Notes: generated from the sequence alone by a model not told the origin. DNA of 64,000 nt from JAHDCJ01 sp039028895 (GCA_039028895.1 JBCCHF010000003.1:218481-282480), one strand, 5' to 3'; counted from the stretch's first letter, positions 8,652 through 17,818 are shown. Translations and numbers: made by a program.

Positions 8652-9524
8652 ATGATGGAAAGGATATTAGCTGTAGTTGTATTTGTGATTTTATGTTCAG
8701 GAACTGAAGTGGCATCGCAACCACAGCCTTTTGAAACACGGCATCATGATACTACCGATGTCGACGCTCTCTTTCAGGAAGCTTTCCGGTATGAAGAAAC
8801 AGCTCAAAAGACCATGGACAAGAAGCAAAGCCTTTCTTTGCTGGATACTGCCATATTGATTCGCAAAGGAATTATAGAAACGGGAGTTTCAAAGGAATTG
8901 GCGCTACAATACCAGGTTGAAACATTTGAGCGTTATGCCAAACTCCTTCACGATACAAGAGCACCAAAAATGGCGATCAAAGGGCACTATCTCAGAACAA
9001 CAAGCACCCTGCAGGCTTGGATAGCGCTGGATCACACCATCGATAAAACCCAAAAGTTGGCGGCCATTTATGAGTCACTAGCTGGTCTGGAAGAAGGAAC
9101 CGAGGAAAGCCTGATTCATATGAATGCAGCAGCAGACCTTTTGGAATCAGTAGTGAAACAGATGCCCAAAGACAAACTTCTGGCAGAGCGCCTGTCAAAA
9201 TGTTACGAGCTGAGTATCTGGAAAAGCCTTCGGTTAAATATGCCAAAGGAAGCGAAAGGCTTAAGTTTAAGAGCCATTGAGTTTGACAGTGGTCATATGA
9301 GAGCTCACTCCCTTCTGGCCGCGAGTTACCTGTTACTCAAGAAAACAACCAAAGCGGAAAAGATTATTCTCGAAAATCTTTACATGACTGATGCCGATGG
9401 CAACTCATTTGCCAAAATTATGTTGAGAGATTTAAACTTCCTAGAACAAAAAGGACTTTTCCCGGATAATTTGAGAAACAACCTTGTGGACATCAAATCC
9501 ATCCTCGAAGAAGAACCACGTTAA
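8652..9524 (+). CDS. Exported helical (TPR-like) protein of unknown function
   Basis: 290 aa. The first 24 residues form a signal peptide (MMERILAVVVFVILCSGTEVASQ). The remainder is helical with weak TPR character, for example LSLRAIEFDSGHMRAHSLLAASYLLLKKTTKAEKI near residues 205-240. It lies 9 bp after the larger TPR protein and 9 bp before moaD, so the three are probably one transcript. It may act with the 580-aa protein. Nothing links it to molybdopterin synthesis apart from position. Confidence 0.7.
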   Translation: MMERILAVVVFVILCSGTEVASQPQPFETRHHDTTDVDALFQEAFRYEETAQKTMDKKQSLSLLDTAILIRKGIIETGVSKELALQYQVETFERYAKLLHDTRAPKMAIKGHYLRTTSTLQAWIALDHTIDKTQKLAAIYESLAGLEEGTEESLIHMNAAADLLESVVKQMPKDKLLAERLSKCYELSIWKSLRLNMPKEAKGLSLRAIEFDSGHMRAHSLLAASYLLLKKTTKAEKIILENLYMTDADGNSFAKIMLRDLNFLEQKGLFPDNLRNNLVDIKSILEEEPR

Positions 9525-9533
9525 CTATTAAGT

Positions 9534-9776
9534 ATGGAAATCAGGATACTGGCTTTTGGCATCGCTAAAGATATCATCAAAAAGGCCAATTTGAAATTAG
9601 AAGTGGAAAACGGATCAACGGTAGGTGAACTAAGAAATTCTCTTGAAAGACAATACCCTGATTTTAGCAAATTAGCGTCTTTGAGATTTGCCGTAAATAG
9701 TGATTATGTACAGGATGACTACCTCCTGGAAAAAGGTGATGAGGTGGTGTTGATCCCTCCCGTTAGTGGAGGATAG
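9534..9776 (+). CDS. moaD: Molybdopterin synthase sulfur-carrier subunit (MoaD)
   Basis: 80 aa of the ubiquitin-like MoaD/ThiS family ending in the obligatory Gly-Gly (PPVSGG), which is adenylated and thiocarboxylated to deliver sulfur to precursor Z. The fold pattern MEIRILAFGIAKDII...GDEVVLIPPVSGG is typical of MoaD rather than ThiS. MoaE is encoded 0.8 kb downstream, separated by a convergent lipoprotein gene. Together they form molybdopterin synthase for the molybdenum hydroxylase encoded just after. Confidence 0.93.
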   Translation: MEIRILAFGIAKDIIKKANLKLEVENGSTVGELRNSLERQYPDFSKLASLRFAVNSDYVQDDYLLEKGDEVVLIPPVSGG

Positions 9777-9785
9777 ACAGCAGGA

Positions 9786-10337
9786 TTATTCAACAAAAAC
9801 CCTTTCCAAAATTATCCAGAATGGCGCTTCAGGTTTGTAAATAACCATCAGTTCTGTATCGGGCCAATGAAATACATCTCCCCAGTAGCTGTCATCAAGG
9901 GTTAAGTTGGAAAGAACAGATTGTAAATAAAGTTTTTGAACACCATTTTCTATTCTTACTTCAAAAAGACCTGATGGGTCATCTTCATGAGTGCTTTCAA
10001 ATCTGCACAACATTTCTCCCTGCTCATAATAACGGCAGTCTTCGAAAAAAGAATATTCAAGATCCAATAATGAATAATCGAGATAAATCCACTGCCCTAA
10101 TGGATTGAGGGTAATGACTTCAAGTACTTGCCAGGTGCCGAGGAAATTATCATCGAAATCATCAAATCCAAAGTCATCTTTTAATGAAGTCTCGACAATC
10201 TTGGAATATTTGGAAGAAGCCATCTTTTCTCCAACAAGGGTGAATGGTAGGTCTACCTCAGGTAAATCACTCTTCTCACATGCAAAAAAACAAGTGGCCA
10301 AAAAAACAGCAAGCAATAGTTTCACACCAAAATTCAT
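9786..10337 (-). CDS. Lipoprotein of unknown function
   Basis: 183 aa with a lipoprotein signal ending in CFFAC (Cys20). The mature part is beta-rich with many aromatic and acidic residues (LGTWQVLEVITLNPLGQWIYLDY), resembling small lipocalin-like outer-membrane lipoproteins of Bacteroidota. It sits in the opposite orientation between moaD and moaE, ending 9 bp from moaD. It is probably unrelated to molybdenum metabolism. Function unknown. Confidence 0.75.
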   Translation of the reverse strand: MNFGVKLLLAVFLATCFFACEKSDLPEVDLPFTLVGEKMASSKYSKIVETSLKDDFGFDDFDDNFLGTWQVLEVITLNPLGQWIYLDYSLLDLEYSFFEDCRYYEQGEMLCRFESTHEDDPSGLFEVRIENGVQKLYLQSVLSNLTLDDSYWGDVFHWPDTELMVIYKPEAPFWIILERVFVE

Positions 10338-10568
10338 AGGTGTAGGATTTAATTGTTAAAGTTTAATCAATATGCGTTATTTGTTTGTTACAGGATAAAG
10401 TGAAAATGTTACTTTTCCGCTCATAGACTTTAACAATGAATTAGACTAAACTAGATTCTTAAAAAATTTTGAGGCAAGTTGCTTACAAACTACAAATACT
10501 ATTTGAGAATCGCTAATTTTAATGGTGTTCCTTTCCGGAATAATTCGTTTAATGTAACTATTCTATAA
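10338..10568. other. AT-rich divergent intergenic region
   Basis: About 230 bp between the lipoprotein gene and moaE. It must hold both promoters. A -7-like TAATTTTA is at 10514-10521, but no -33 TTG lies at the right distance. No RNA gene or repeat is visible. Confidence 0.5.
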
Positions 10569-10988
10569 ATGGCGATATATATTAATGTGTCAGATAAGCC
10601 ACTTGATGTGGCCAACTGCTTGGCATTGGTCGGTGATGATTCTGCAGGAGGTGTCAGTATTTTTGTTGGAACGGTAAGGAATAAAACCAAGGGCAAAAAT
10701 GTGATTAGGCTTGAATTTGAAGCCTACGAACCAATGGCAGTTTCCGAAATGGAAAAAATAGCCAGAATCGCCCAGCAAAAATGGGGAGCTGCCTCAGTTG
10801 TTATCCAACATCGTGTTGGTGTGTTGGAAATAGGCGACATACCTGTTATCATTGCGGTTTCCACCCCGCATCGCAAAGCTGCTTTTGAAGCATGTCAATA
10901 TGCCATTGATACCTTAAAAGAGACCGTACCCATCTGGAAAAAAGAGATTTTTGAAGATGGGGAAATCTGGGTTGCGGCCCATCCTTAA
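10569..10988 (+). CDS. moaE: Molybdopterin synthase catalytic subunit (MoaE)
   Basis: 139 aa matching MoaE along its length. Diagnostic blocks are GGVSIFVGTVRNKTKG near the start, HRVGVLEIGD, TPHRKAAFEACQYAIDTLK, and the active-site VPIWKKE near residue 125. It binds two MoaD C-termini and inserts two sulfurs into precursor Z. The ATG at 10569 is the natural start. The coxS-L-M genes 175 bp downstream encode a molybdopterin cytosine dinucleotide-type enzyme that would use the product. Confidence 0.95.
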   Translation: MAIYINVSDKPLDVANCLALVGDDSAGGVSIFVGTVRNKTKGKNVIRLEFEAYEPMAVSEMEKIARIAQQKWGAASVVIQHRVGVLEIGDIPVIIAVSTPHRKAAFEACQYAIDTLKETVPIWKKEIFEDGEIWVAAHP

Positions 10989-11048
10989 ATTAGCTATATC
11001 TTTTATTAAAATGCTCCTTAAGTCGGTGACAATGCTTGACTTGTCATT

Positions 11049-11079
11049 TTTGATTATTTCCGATTTTTTAATATCTTTT
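11049..11079 (+). promoter_or_regulatory. Putative promoter for the coxSLMDE operon
   Basis: TTTG at 11049-11052, 19 bp spacer, TATCTTTT at 11072-11079 (7 of 8 to TAnnTTTG). It lies about 85 bp before the coxS ATG in an otherwise empty 174-bp gap. Confidence 0.35.
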
Positions 11080-11162
11080 ATTGTCATTCAGTTATGAGGC
11101 AATCCTAGCTTCAGGGTCAAAGACCCGATTTTATATTTTTTTACCTTCAAAAATCCATCATT

Positions 11163-11633
11163 ATGGGAATCGCTATTCGGGTAACCGTCAACGGCAATGA
11201 GCATAGCCATGAGGTAGACCCCAGAACTCTCCTTGTTTATTATCTACGAGAAACTTTACGACTGACAGGGACCCATGTAGGCTGCGATACCAGTAGTTGT
11301 GGGGCCTGCGTGGTGTTAGTTGATGGAACAGCCGTCAAGTCATGTACGATGCTTGCGGTTCAGGCTGATGGCTGCTCAGTAACAACCATAGAAGGCATGT
11401 CCAACAACGGAGATCTGCATCCTTTACAGGAAAGCTTCAGAGATGAGCATGGTCTTCAATGTGGATTTTGTACGCCGGGAATGATTATGTCTGCAGCTGA
11501 CCTCCTTATGAAAAACCCGGATCCCTCTGAAGAAGAGATCCGAGAAGGACTGGAAGGTAATCTTTGCCGCTGCACGGGATATCATAATATTATTAAATCC
11601 ATTCGGCTTGCAGCTGAAAAACTAAACGCGTAA
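11163..11633 (+). CDS. coxS: Molybdenum hydroxylase small subunit, 2Fe-2S (CoxS-like)
   Basis: 156 aa with two 2Fe-2S clusters. The plant-type N-terminal cluster has CDTSSCGAC plus a later Cys (VKSC). The C-terminal cluster has CGFCTPG and CRCTGYHN. It passes electrons from the molybdenum site of the large subunit to FAD in the medium subunit. The gene is first in an S-L-M-D-E cluster, 4 bp from coxL. It fits aerobic CO dehydrogenase-like and related xanthine dehydrogenase-family enzymes equally well; the large subunit decides. Confidence 0.93.
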   Translation: MGIAIRVTVNGNEHSHEVDPRTLLVYYLRETLRLTGTHVGCDTSSCGACVVLVDGTAVKSCTMLAVQADGCSVTTIEGMSNNGDLHPLQESFRDEHGLQCGFCTPGMIMSAADLLMKNPDPSEEEIREGLEGNLCRCTGYHNIIKSIRLAAEKLNA

Positions 11634-11637
11634 AACT

Positions 11638-14004
11638 ATGGCAAGCTTAATTGGAAAATCTGTAAAACGAGTTGAAGACAAGCGGTTTATTACAGGAAAA
11701 GGAAAATACACAGACGATATTGTCCTTCCACGAATGTCTTATGCGGTAATCGTAAGAAGCCCTTTTGCTCACGCGAAAATAAAAAACGTTGATACCTCCA
11801 AAGCCCTCGCCCATCCTGGAGTAGTCGCCATCTTTACTGGAAAGGATATCGCTGATTCTGGTATAGGAGGCGTACCTTGCGGCTGGCAGGTCGATTTCAA
11901 AAATGGTGATACCATGAAGGAGCCACCCCATCCACTGCTTGTTGCTGATAAAGCCAGGTATGCTGGTGACGGAGTAGCCGTTGTTATTGCTACAGATCAG
12001 GCAACTGCAAAAGATGCAGCAGAGCTGGTAGTTGTAGATTATGACCCGTTGGGTGTAATTGTTGATGCTGCCAAAGCAGTAGAAGAAGGCGCGGCCCAGG
12101 TACACGACGAAGCACCAAGTAATATGTGTTTTGATTGGGAACTCGGTAACCCGAAAGCTGAAGTAGATGCAGCAATCGAAGCGTCTCACCATGTAACAAC
12201 CCTTGAGTTTGTCAACCAAAGGCTTGTTGCCAATGCCATCGAACCACGTTGCGCTATTGGCGATTATGATCCTTCGACAGAAAAATATACACTTTATACC
12301 TCTACTCAGAATCCTCATTTGATCAGGTTGTTAATGTGCGCTTTTGTACTTGGCATTCCAGAGCACAAAGTACGTGTCGTTTCTTATGATGTTGGCGGTG
12401 GTTTTGGTTCAAAGATCTTCCACTATGCTGAAGAAGCATTAATGACCTGGTGCGCAAAACAATTAGAACGCCCGGTGAAATGGACTGCCGAACGCAGCGA
12501 AAGTTTCAAAACCGATGCCCATGGTCGTGACCATGTAACGAAAGCCGAAATGGGTTTCGATGCAGAAGGTAATATCATCGCACTGAGAGTTAACACATTC
12601 GCAAACCTTGGGGCATACTTGTCAACTTTTGCTCCTTGTGTACCTACTTATCTCCATGGTACATTGCTACAAGGTTTATATACCACACCCAAGATCAATG
12701 TGGATGTAACCGGCGTTTTCACCAATACGACACCAGTTGACGCCTATCGCGGTGCCGGGCGACCCGAAGCGACGTATCTGCTCGAACGACTGCTAGACAC
12801 AGCAGCGCTTGAGATGAATGTGGATCCTGCGAAATTGAGACTCCAGAATTTCATACCACCTTTCGACGGAGTTAACCAGGAAGGATATATGACCCAGGTG
12901 GCTCTTCAGTACGATAGTGGCGACTACCATACTGTTTTAGAGAAAGCACTCGAAATGGTCGGGTACGAAGATTTCCGTAAGGAACAGGAAGCAGCCCGCG
13001 AAGAAGGCCGTCTATTGGGAATTGGATTTTCTACTTATATCGAAGCTTGCGGTATTGCGCCATCAGCAGTAGTCGGTGCACTTGGTGCCCGGGCAGGATT
13101 GTATGAATCTTCACAGGTCAGGATTCAACCTACCGGAAAAGTGAGTGTGTATACGGGCTCTCATTCGCACGGACAGGGTCATGAGACAACGTTTGCACAA
13201 GTGGTGGCCGACAAATTCGGGATTGCTCTCGAAGATGTTGAAATAGTCCATGGTGATTCAGAAGCCGTAGCTTTCGGCATGGGAACCTACGGATCAAGAA
13301 GCCTTGCAGTCGGAGGTTCAGCTATTGTAAAAAGTATCGAAAAAGTACTTGAAAAAGGCGCAAAAATCGCTGCCCACAAACTTGAAGCATCTCCTGAAGA
13401 TCTCGAATACGCTGGTGGCCAGTGGACCGTAAAAGGAACCGATAAGTCTATCGCTTTTGGCGATGTAGCATTAACGGCTTATGTGCCTCACGACTATCCC
13501 GAAGGCCTCGAACCCGGACTCGACTTTTCAAGCTTTTACGATCCGGCCAACTTCACATACCCTTATGGGGCGCATATCGCTATTGTAGAAATTGATCGCG
13601 AAACAGGTGTGGTTACACTCCAGCGTTTCATCGCTGTGGATGATGTCGGAAACGTAATCAATCCAATGATCGTCGATGGGCAGATCCATGGTGGTTTGGC
13701 TCAGGGTATCGGACAAGCCTTGTACGAAGGAGTGATTTACGACGAATCGGGGCAATTAGCCAACGGCTCATACATGGATTATACCATGCCAAGAGCAGAT
13801 GACCTGCCTAATTTTGAAATTGACCGTACAGTTACGCCTTGTCCTCACAATCCTCTAGGTGTTAAAGGGTGTGGCGAGGCTGGTGCCATTGGATCTACTC
13901 CGGCGGTAGTTAATGCGGTTATGGACGCTCTGAGACCATTCGGCATCAAACATGTTGAAATGCCTTGTACGCCTGAAAGAGTTTGGAATGCAATGAATTC
14001 GTAG
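11638..14004 (+). CDS. coxL: Molybdenum hydroxylase large subunit, CoxL form II-like
   Basis: 788 aa, the Mo-cofactor subunit of the xanthine dehydrogenase family. The start MASLIGKSVKRVEDKRFITGKG is typical of CoxL. The active-site loop at residues 369-375 reads AYRGAGR, the form II signature. Form I CO dehydrogenase has a Cys (AYxCSFR) there for the Mo-S-Cu site. GVKGCGEAGAIGSTP holds the catalytic Glu747. VGGGFGSKIF and the SHGQGHETTFAQ block bind the cofactor. Form II enzymes have uncertain substrates; CO oxidation should not be assumed. Translation is likely coupled to coxS. Confidence 0.92.
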   Translation: MASLIGKSVKRVEDKRFITGKGKYTDDIVLPRMSYAVIVRSPFAHAKIKNVDTSKALAHPGVVAIFTGKDIADSGIGGVPCGWQVDFKNGDTMKEPPHPLLVADKARYAGDGVAVVIATDQATAKDAAELVVVDYDPLGVIVDAAKAVEEGAAQVHDEAPSNMCFDWELGNPKAEVDAAIEASHHVTTLEFVNQRLVANAIEPRCAIGDYDPSTEKYTLYTSTQNPHLIRLLMCAFVLGIPEHKVRVVSYDVGGGFGSKIFHYAEEALMTWCAKQLERPVKWTAERSESFKTDAHGRDHVTKAEMGFDAEGNIIALRVNTFANLGAYLSTFAPCVPTYLHGTLLQGLYTTPKINVDVTGVFTNTTPVDAYRGAGRPEATYLLERLLDTAALEMNVDPAKLRLQNFIPPFDGVNQEGYMTQVALQYDSGDYHTVLEKALEMVGYEDFRKEQEAAREEGRLLGIGFSTYIEACGIAPSAVVGALGARAGLYESSQVRIQPTGKVSVYTGSHSHGQGHETTFAQVVADKFGIALEDVEIVHGDSEAVAFGMGTYGSRSLAVGGSAIVKSIEKVLEKGAKIAAHKLEASPEDLEYAGGQWTVKGTDKSIAFGDVALTAYVPHDYPEGLEPGLDFSSFYDPANFTYPYGAHIAIVEIDRETGVVTLQRFIAVDDVGNVINPMIVDGQIHGGLAQGIGQALYEGVIYDESGQLANGSYMDYTMPRADDLPNFEIDRTVTPCPHNPLGVKGCGEAGAIGSTPAVVNAVMDALRPFGIKHVEMPCTPERVWNAMNS

Positions 14005-14059
14005 TTCGGAAACACATTTTGTAAAACTGAATTATGAATACGTCAAAAAATGATCAAAA

Positions 14060-14917
14060 ATGATACCATCAAAATTTAAATATCAAAAAGCCGGATCAGT
14101 AGCAGATGCCATCCGGTTGTTATCAGAAACCGACGGTGAAGCCAAATTGCTTGCTGGCGGTCATAGCCTCTTGCCTTCAATGAAACTGAGATTGTCTGAA
14201 CCAGATGCACTTATAGACATCAGCAAACTTGAAGAGTTGAAGTCGATAAGAAAAGATGGCAATACCCTGGTGATAGGTGCAGGTTGTACCCACCATGCCA
14301 TTGCCACCTCTTCGCTTGTGGAAGGCCATATGTCAATGATCTCACAGGCTGGTCATATGATCGGTGACCCACATGTACGTAATGTGGGGACGATCGGGGG
14401 TAGCCTTGCCCATGCTGACCCTGCTGCTGATTGGCCTGCATTAATGCTTGCTGCAAATGCTGTAATAGTTGTACGTGGCCCAGGCGGAGAACGTCAGATA
14501 AATGCAGGAGACTTCTTTAAAAGCCTGTTTTTTACCGCGCTGAACGATAATGAAATCATCACTGAGATTAGAATTGCAGCTCCGCCACATGGGGCCCATT
14601 CTGCTTATGCGAAATTTCATTCCCCAGCATCAAGATATGCTATCGTCGGATGCGCTGCTTTCCTGCAATTGGATGGGCTGAATTGCCTTTCTGCAAGGAT
14701 CGCTTTTACCGGGGCCAGTAGTACGCCATTCCGCGACACAGGGGTTGAAAATGCCCTCGTCGGGAAAGCCATTAATGAAGAATCCATTCATGAAGCCGCC
14801 CAACTGGCAGCTGAGGGAGTACAAATGATGACGGACCATTTTGCTTCAGAGAAATACAGAAGAAACCTGGCTAGAGTGTATGCTAAAAAAGCGATTAGGG
14901 CTGCAGCAGGTCTATAG
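14060..14917 (+). CDS. coxM: Molybdenum hydroxylase FAD-binding medium subunit (CoxM-like)
   Basis: 285 aa. The FAD-binding motifs AGGHSLLPSM (about 32-41) and TIGGSLAHADPAADWP (about 112-127) identify the CO dehydrogenase flavoprotein medium chain family. It accepts electrons from CoxS and passes them to quinone or another acceptor. The gene lies third in the cluster, 55 bp after coxL and 8 bp before the coxD-like ATPase. Order S-L-M differs from the M-S-L order of classical cox operons, as is common for form II sets. Confidence 0.93.
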   Translation: MIPSKFKYQKAGSVADAIRLLSETDGEAKLLAGGHSLLPSMKLRLSEPDALIDISKLEELKSIRKDGNTLVIGAGCTHHAIATSSLVEGHMSMISQAGHMIGDPHVRNVGTIGGSLAHADPAADWPALMLAANAVIVVRGPGGERQINAGDFFKSLFFTALNDNEIITEIRIAAPPHGAHSAYAKFHSPASRYAIVGCAAFLQLDGLNCLSARIAFTGASSTPFRDTGVENALVGKAINEESIHEAAQLAAEGVQMMTDHFASEKYRRNLARVYAKKAIRAAAGL

Positions 14918-14925
14918 ATTTAAAT

Positions 14926-15819
14926 ATGGAAAATAGTGAAGTGAGAAAGCTGCGCGAATCATTGCGTAAGCAGGGGTATATTGTCGATGCAAGCATATCC
15001 CTTTCGGTTTTTCTTTCAATGAAATTGTCAAAACCTCTTCTTGTTGAGGGGCCGGCAGGTGTAGGTAAAACCGAAATTGCCAAGGTAATGGCAGCGGCTC
15101 TAGATACAGACCTCATCCGGCTTCAATGTTATGAAGGCCTCGACGCGGCACACGCGCTTTATGAGTGGAACTACCAGCGGCAACTCCTACACCTCAAAAT
15201 GGAAGAGCAGTCTGGTAAATCTTTGGCAGAGAAGGAAAAAGATATTTTTAGTGACGCTTTTTTGCTGAAACGCCCATTGTTACAAGCCATTACCCATCAC
15301 AAATCACCAGTACTTTTAATCGATGAGATTGATCGTGCCGATGAAGAATTCGAAAGCTTTCTTCTTGAGGTATTGTCTGATTGGCAAATAACCATTCCCG
15401 AAAGGGGGACAATTAATGCAAGCCATATTCCTCATGTCATCGTTACCAGTAACCGCGTTCGGGAACTGTCAGAAGCACTTCGGAGACGTTGTCTGTATTT
15501 ATGGATCGATTATCCAGAATTCGAAAAGGAACTGGAGATCATCATGAGCAAGGTGCCAGCTATTAACCAACAACTTGGTGACCAGATTTGTCGGTTCATG
15601 CAGGAACTAAGGCAGCTCAAACTGGATAAAACCCCGGGTATTGCCGAAACCCTCGACTGGGCCACAGCTCTTGCCGAACTCCACATTGAGCATTTGGACA
15701 AAACAGTGGTGGAAAGTACACTTGGTATCGTTTTAAAAGATTGGCAGGACCTACGCCAGGTCCAGGATTCATTGTCAGAGCTTTTTGAACGTGTGGGTGT
15801 AAAATCAAAAATGGATTAA
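14926..15819 (+). CDS. coxD: MoxR-family AAA+ ATPase (CoxD-like)
   Basis: 297 aa. Walker A is GPAGVGKT (about residues 43-50) and Walker B is LLIDEIDRADEE, both intact, in contrast to the other MoxR protein in this window. The arginine-finger region ALRRRCLYLWIDYP is standard. In carboxydotrophs CoxD acts with CoxE in the post-translational maturation of the Mo-Cu site. It is 8 bp after coxM and directly before the VWA gene, supporting the same assembly role for the form II enzyme here. Confidence 0.9.
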   Translation: MENSEVRKLRESLRKQGYIVDASISLSVFLSMKLSKPLLVEGPAGVGKTEIAKVMAAALDTDLIRLQCYEGLDAAHALYEWNYQRQLLHLKMEEQSGKSLAEKEKDIFSDAFLLKRPLLQAITHHKSPVLLIDEIDRADEEFESFLLEVLSDWQITIPERGTINASHIPHVIVTSNRVRELSEALRRRCLYLWIDYPEFEKELEIIMSKVPAINQQLGDQICRFMQELRQLKLDKTPGIAETLDWATALAELHIEHLDKTVVESTLGIVLKDWQDLRQVQDSLSELFERVGVKSKMD

Positions 15820-15860
15820 CCTTAATTTTGGGTAACCCCAAAATCGACGAAAAAGCAATC

Positions 15861-17039
15861 ATGCCCATCTCCAGACAAACCAGTCTCGCTGCAAATATTG
15901 TCGGATTCTGCCGACATCTCCGGCAGCACCAGTTTACCATTGGTCCTGGTGAGGCATCAGATGCTCTCAACGGAATACTGGTACTTGAGGCCGTAAATGA
16001 TCCATACCTTTTCAGGGAAGCATTAAAAGCTGTTTTGACAAAAAGTCAAAAAGAAAGAAGACGTTTTGACGAATTGTACGCCAACTATTGGAAAGAATTG
16101 TCAAAAGCTGTTGATTCGAAAACCAAAGATGTTGCCGAAACCTCCAATACTAAAGGAAAATCGTCTCGCAAAAGGCCACCATCCTTAACCGAACTAAAAC
16201 AATGGCTCTTCGGAAACAAAAATACGGAGCAGGCTGAGATGGCGGTTTACAGTCCCGGAGCAGCCCTTGGTCAGAAAGACCTGTCCGGTATTCCCCGAAA
16301 GGGGCTGGAAGAGATCATTCAGGCAATTTACGAGATAGCACGGGTATTAGCGACAAAAAACAACAGGCGATACAGACCAAGTAAAACACCGGGAGCCTTC
16401 GACGTAAGAAACACATTGCGCAGGAATATGCGCTCAGGAGGTGAGATCATTCATCTTTCATTCAGGAAGCCTCAACAGAAAAAGCTGAACATCGTACTCC
16501 TCTGTGATGTCAGTCGGTCAATGGACCTTTATAGCCGATTTCTCATCCAGTTAATGTTTGGCTTTCAATCCACTTACCGCAATATTGAAACCTTTGTCTT
16601 TAGCACAACGATTCAGCGTGTAACCCGCCAATTGGCAACCAATGAATTCGATACAGCATTGACACAGCTATCAGATGAGGTTAATCAATGGTCGGGGGGA
16701 ACGCGCATTGGCGAAAGCCTAAATGGATTTGTAAATGATTACGGCAAAAGAATGCTGACCCAAAGAACGGTGGTCGTTATTCTTAGCGATGGTATGGATA
16801 ATGGTGATACCGATATACTAAAAGAAAGCCTGGCTACCATAAATAGAAAATCCGCTTGCCTGATCTGGTTAAACCCCCTTGCCGGGAAACCTGGCTACAA
16901 GCCAAAAGTAAAAGGTATGAAAGCCGCCCTACCTTACATCGACCTCTTTGCAGGAGTCCACAATACCCGTACGCTCCAACGAGCACTGAAACGATTCAAA
17001 ATTAAAGGAAAACAAAAGCGACTAACCCTATCCCCCTGA
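15861..17039 (+). CDS. coxE: VWA-domain maturation protein (CoxE-like)
   Basis: The frame is open to a TTG at 15828, but the ATG at 15861 (MPISRQTSLAANIV) is the better start, giving 392 aa. The C-terminal half is a VWA domain with the CoxE form of MIDAS: DVSRSMD, GGTRIGES and LSDGMDNGD. The N-terminus is helical. A Lys/Arg-rich linker precedes the VWA domain (RPPSLTELKQW). CoxE-type proteins form complexes with the CoxD ATPase. It closes the S-L-M-D-E set; no coxF, coxG or xdhC gene follows. Confidence 0.88.
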   Translation: MPISRQTSLAANIVGFCRHLRQHQFTIGPGEASDALNGILVLEAVNDPYLFREALKAVLTKSQKERRRFDELYANYWKELSKAVDSKTKDVAETSNTKGKSSRKRPPSLTELKQWLFGNKNTEQAEMAVYSPGAALGQKDLSGIPRKGLEEIIQAIYEIARVLATKNNRRYRPSKTPGAFDVRNTLRRNMRSGGEIIHLSFRKPQQKKLNIVLLCDVSRSMDLYSRFLIQLMFGFQSTYRNIETFVFSTTIQRVTRQLATNEFDTALTQLSDEVNQWSGGTRIGESLNGFVNDYGKRMLTQRTVVVILSDGMDNGDTDILKESLATINRKSACLIWLNPLAGKPGYKPKVKGMKAALPYIDLFAGVHNTRTLQRALKRFKIKGKQKRLTLSP

Positions 17040-17135
17040 ATGTTTATATCACCACAAAGCAAACTCCTTATTCACCTAACTCCGCTCCGCGGAAAATAAC
17101 TAGTTGCTTCTCCTCCCTCCCACCTTTAATAATAA

Positions 17136-17170
17136 TTGCGTCTTTTGCGTTGCCTTAGCGCCTTTGCGTG
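17136..17170. repeat. Intergenic GCG-rich repeat of the 'cctttgcgtg' type
   Basis: The segment contains the words TTGCG, TTTTGCG, TTAGCG and CCTTTGCGTG in quick succession. This kind of degenerate repeat recurs in intergenic spacers of many Bacteroidota genomes. It sits in the 212-bp gap between coxE and the VOC gene, near a short CCGC/GCGG hairpin at about 17086-17096. Confidence 0.5.
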
Positions 17171-17251
17171 AACAATTACAATTATCCAACCCGGCCACCT
17201 CAAATTGCAATCCACCAAAAGTCTAACTATCTTTCAAAACAAAAACACCAA

Positions 17252-17677
17252 ATGGCTTTGAACATCCGCCCCTTCCACGTAGCATTCCCAGTGAACGACC
17301 TTAAGGAAACCCATAAATTCTACACGGAAATCCTGCAATGCAAGATCGGCCGAGCCTCAGAAAAATGGATCGACTTCGACCTCTATGGCCACCAGATCAC
17401 TGCCCACCACAAGCCATCCGAAACACGGCGGGTAGATGGCAACGCTGTCGATGGAAAAACTGTACCTGTTCTACATTGGGGTGTAATACTGGAATGGGAA
17501 CAGTGGCACCAACTAGCCGACCATGTAAAAGCGAATAGTATCGATTTTATCATCGAACCCTATATCCGGTTCAAAGGAGAGATCGGTGAGCAAGCCACCA
17601 TGTTCTTCCTTGATCCAAGCGGCAACGCCCTCGAATTCAAGTCTTTCAAACACGACGCCTCCATCTTCGCCTCATAA
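17252..17677 (+). CDS. VOC-superfamily (glyoxalase/dioxygenase-like) protein
   Basis: 141 aa from the ATG at 17252; an upstream in-frame start at 17168 would add a low-complexity leader overlapping an intergenic repeat and is unlikely. The two beta-alpha-beta-beta-beta halves of the vicinal oxygen chelate fold are visible: FHVAFPVNDLKETHKFYTEIL and LHWGVILEWEQWHQLADHV, ending with FLDPSGNALEFKSF. His9, a His in the second half and the late Glu are the likely metal ligands. Substrate cannot be told from sequence; it stands alone. Confidence 0.85.
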   Translation: MALNIRPFHVAFPVNDLKETHKFYTEILQCKIGRASEKWIDFDLYGHQITAHHKPSETRRVDGNAVDGKTVPVLHWGVILEWEQWHQLADHVKANSIDFIIEPYIRFKGEIGEQATMFFLDPSGNALEFKSFKHDASIFAS

Positions 17678-17788
17678 CTGACATCTTTTCCACGTTTAAT
17701 AAAGTGTACATTCTTTGGCTCCCTATGACTATCGGGATTAGCGCTTTTGTATGAAATATCTTACGTATTCCTATTCCAATTTCTACCC

Positions 17789-17818
17789 TTGAAATATGGC
17801 GCTAAATATGTACTTTTG
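17789..17818 (+). promoter_or_regulatory. Strong Bacteroidota-type promoter for the aldehyde dehydrogenase gene
   Basis: TTG at 17789-17791, 19 bp spacer, TACTTTTG at 17811-17818, an exact match to TAnnTTTG at consensus spacing. Predicted transcription start is near 17824, giving a leader of about 70 nt before the ATG at 17897. Confidence 0.7.

Noticed and set aside
11647..12318. Minus-strand 223-aa open frame inside coxL
   Set aside because: The plus-strand coxL is certain from motifs; the antisense frame has no family features.
11638..14004. Calling the enzyme a true aerobic CO dehydrogenase
   Set aside because: The active-site loop is AYRGAGR (form II); the Cys-containing form I loop is absent.
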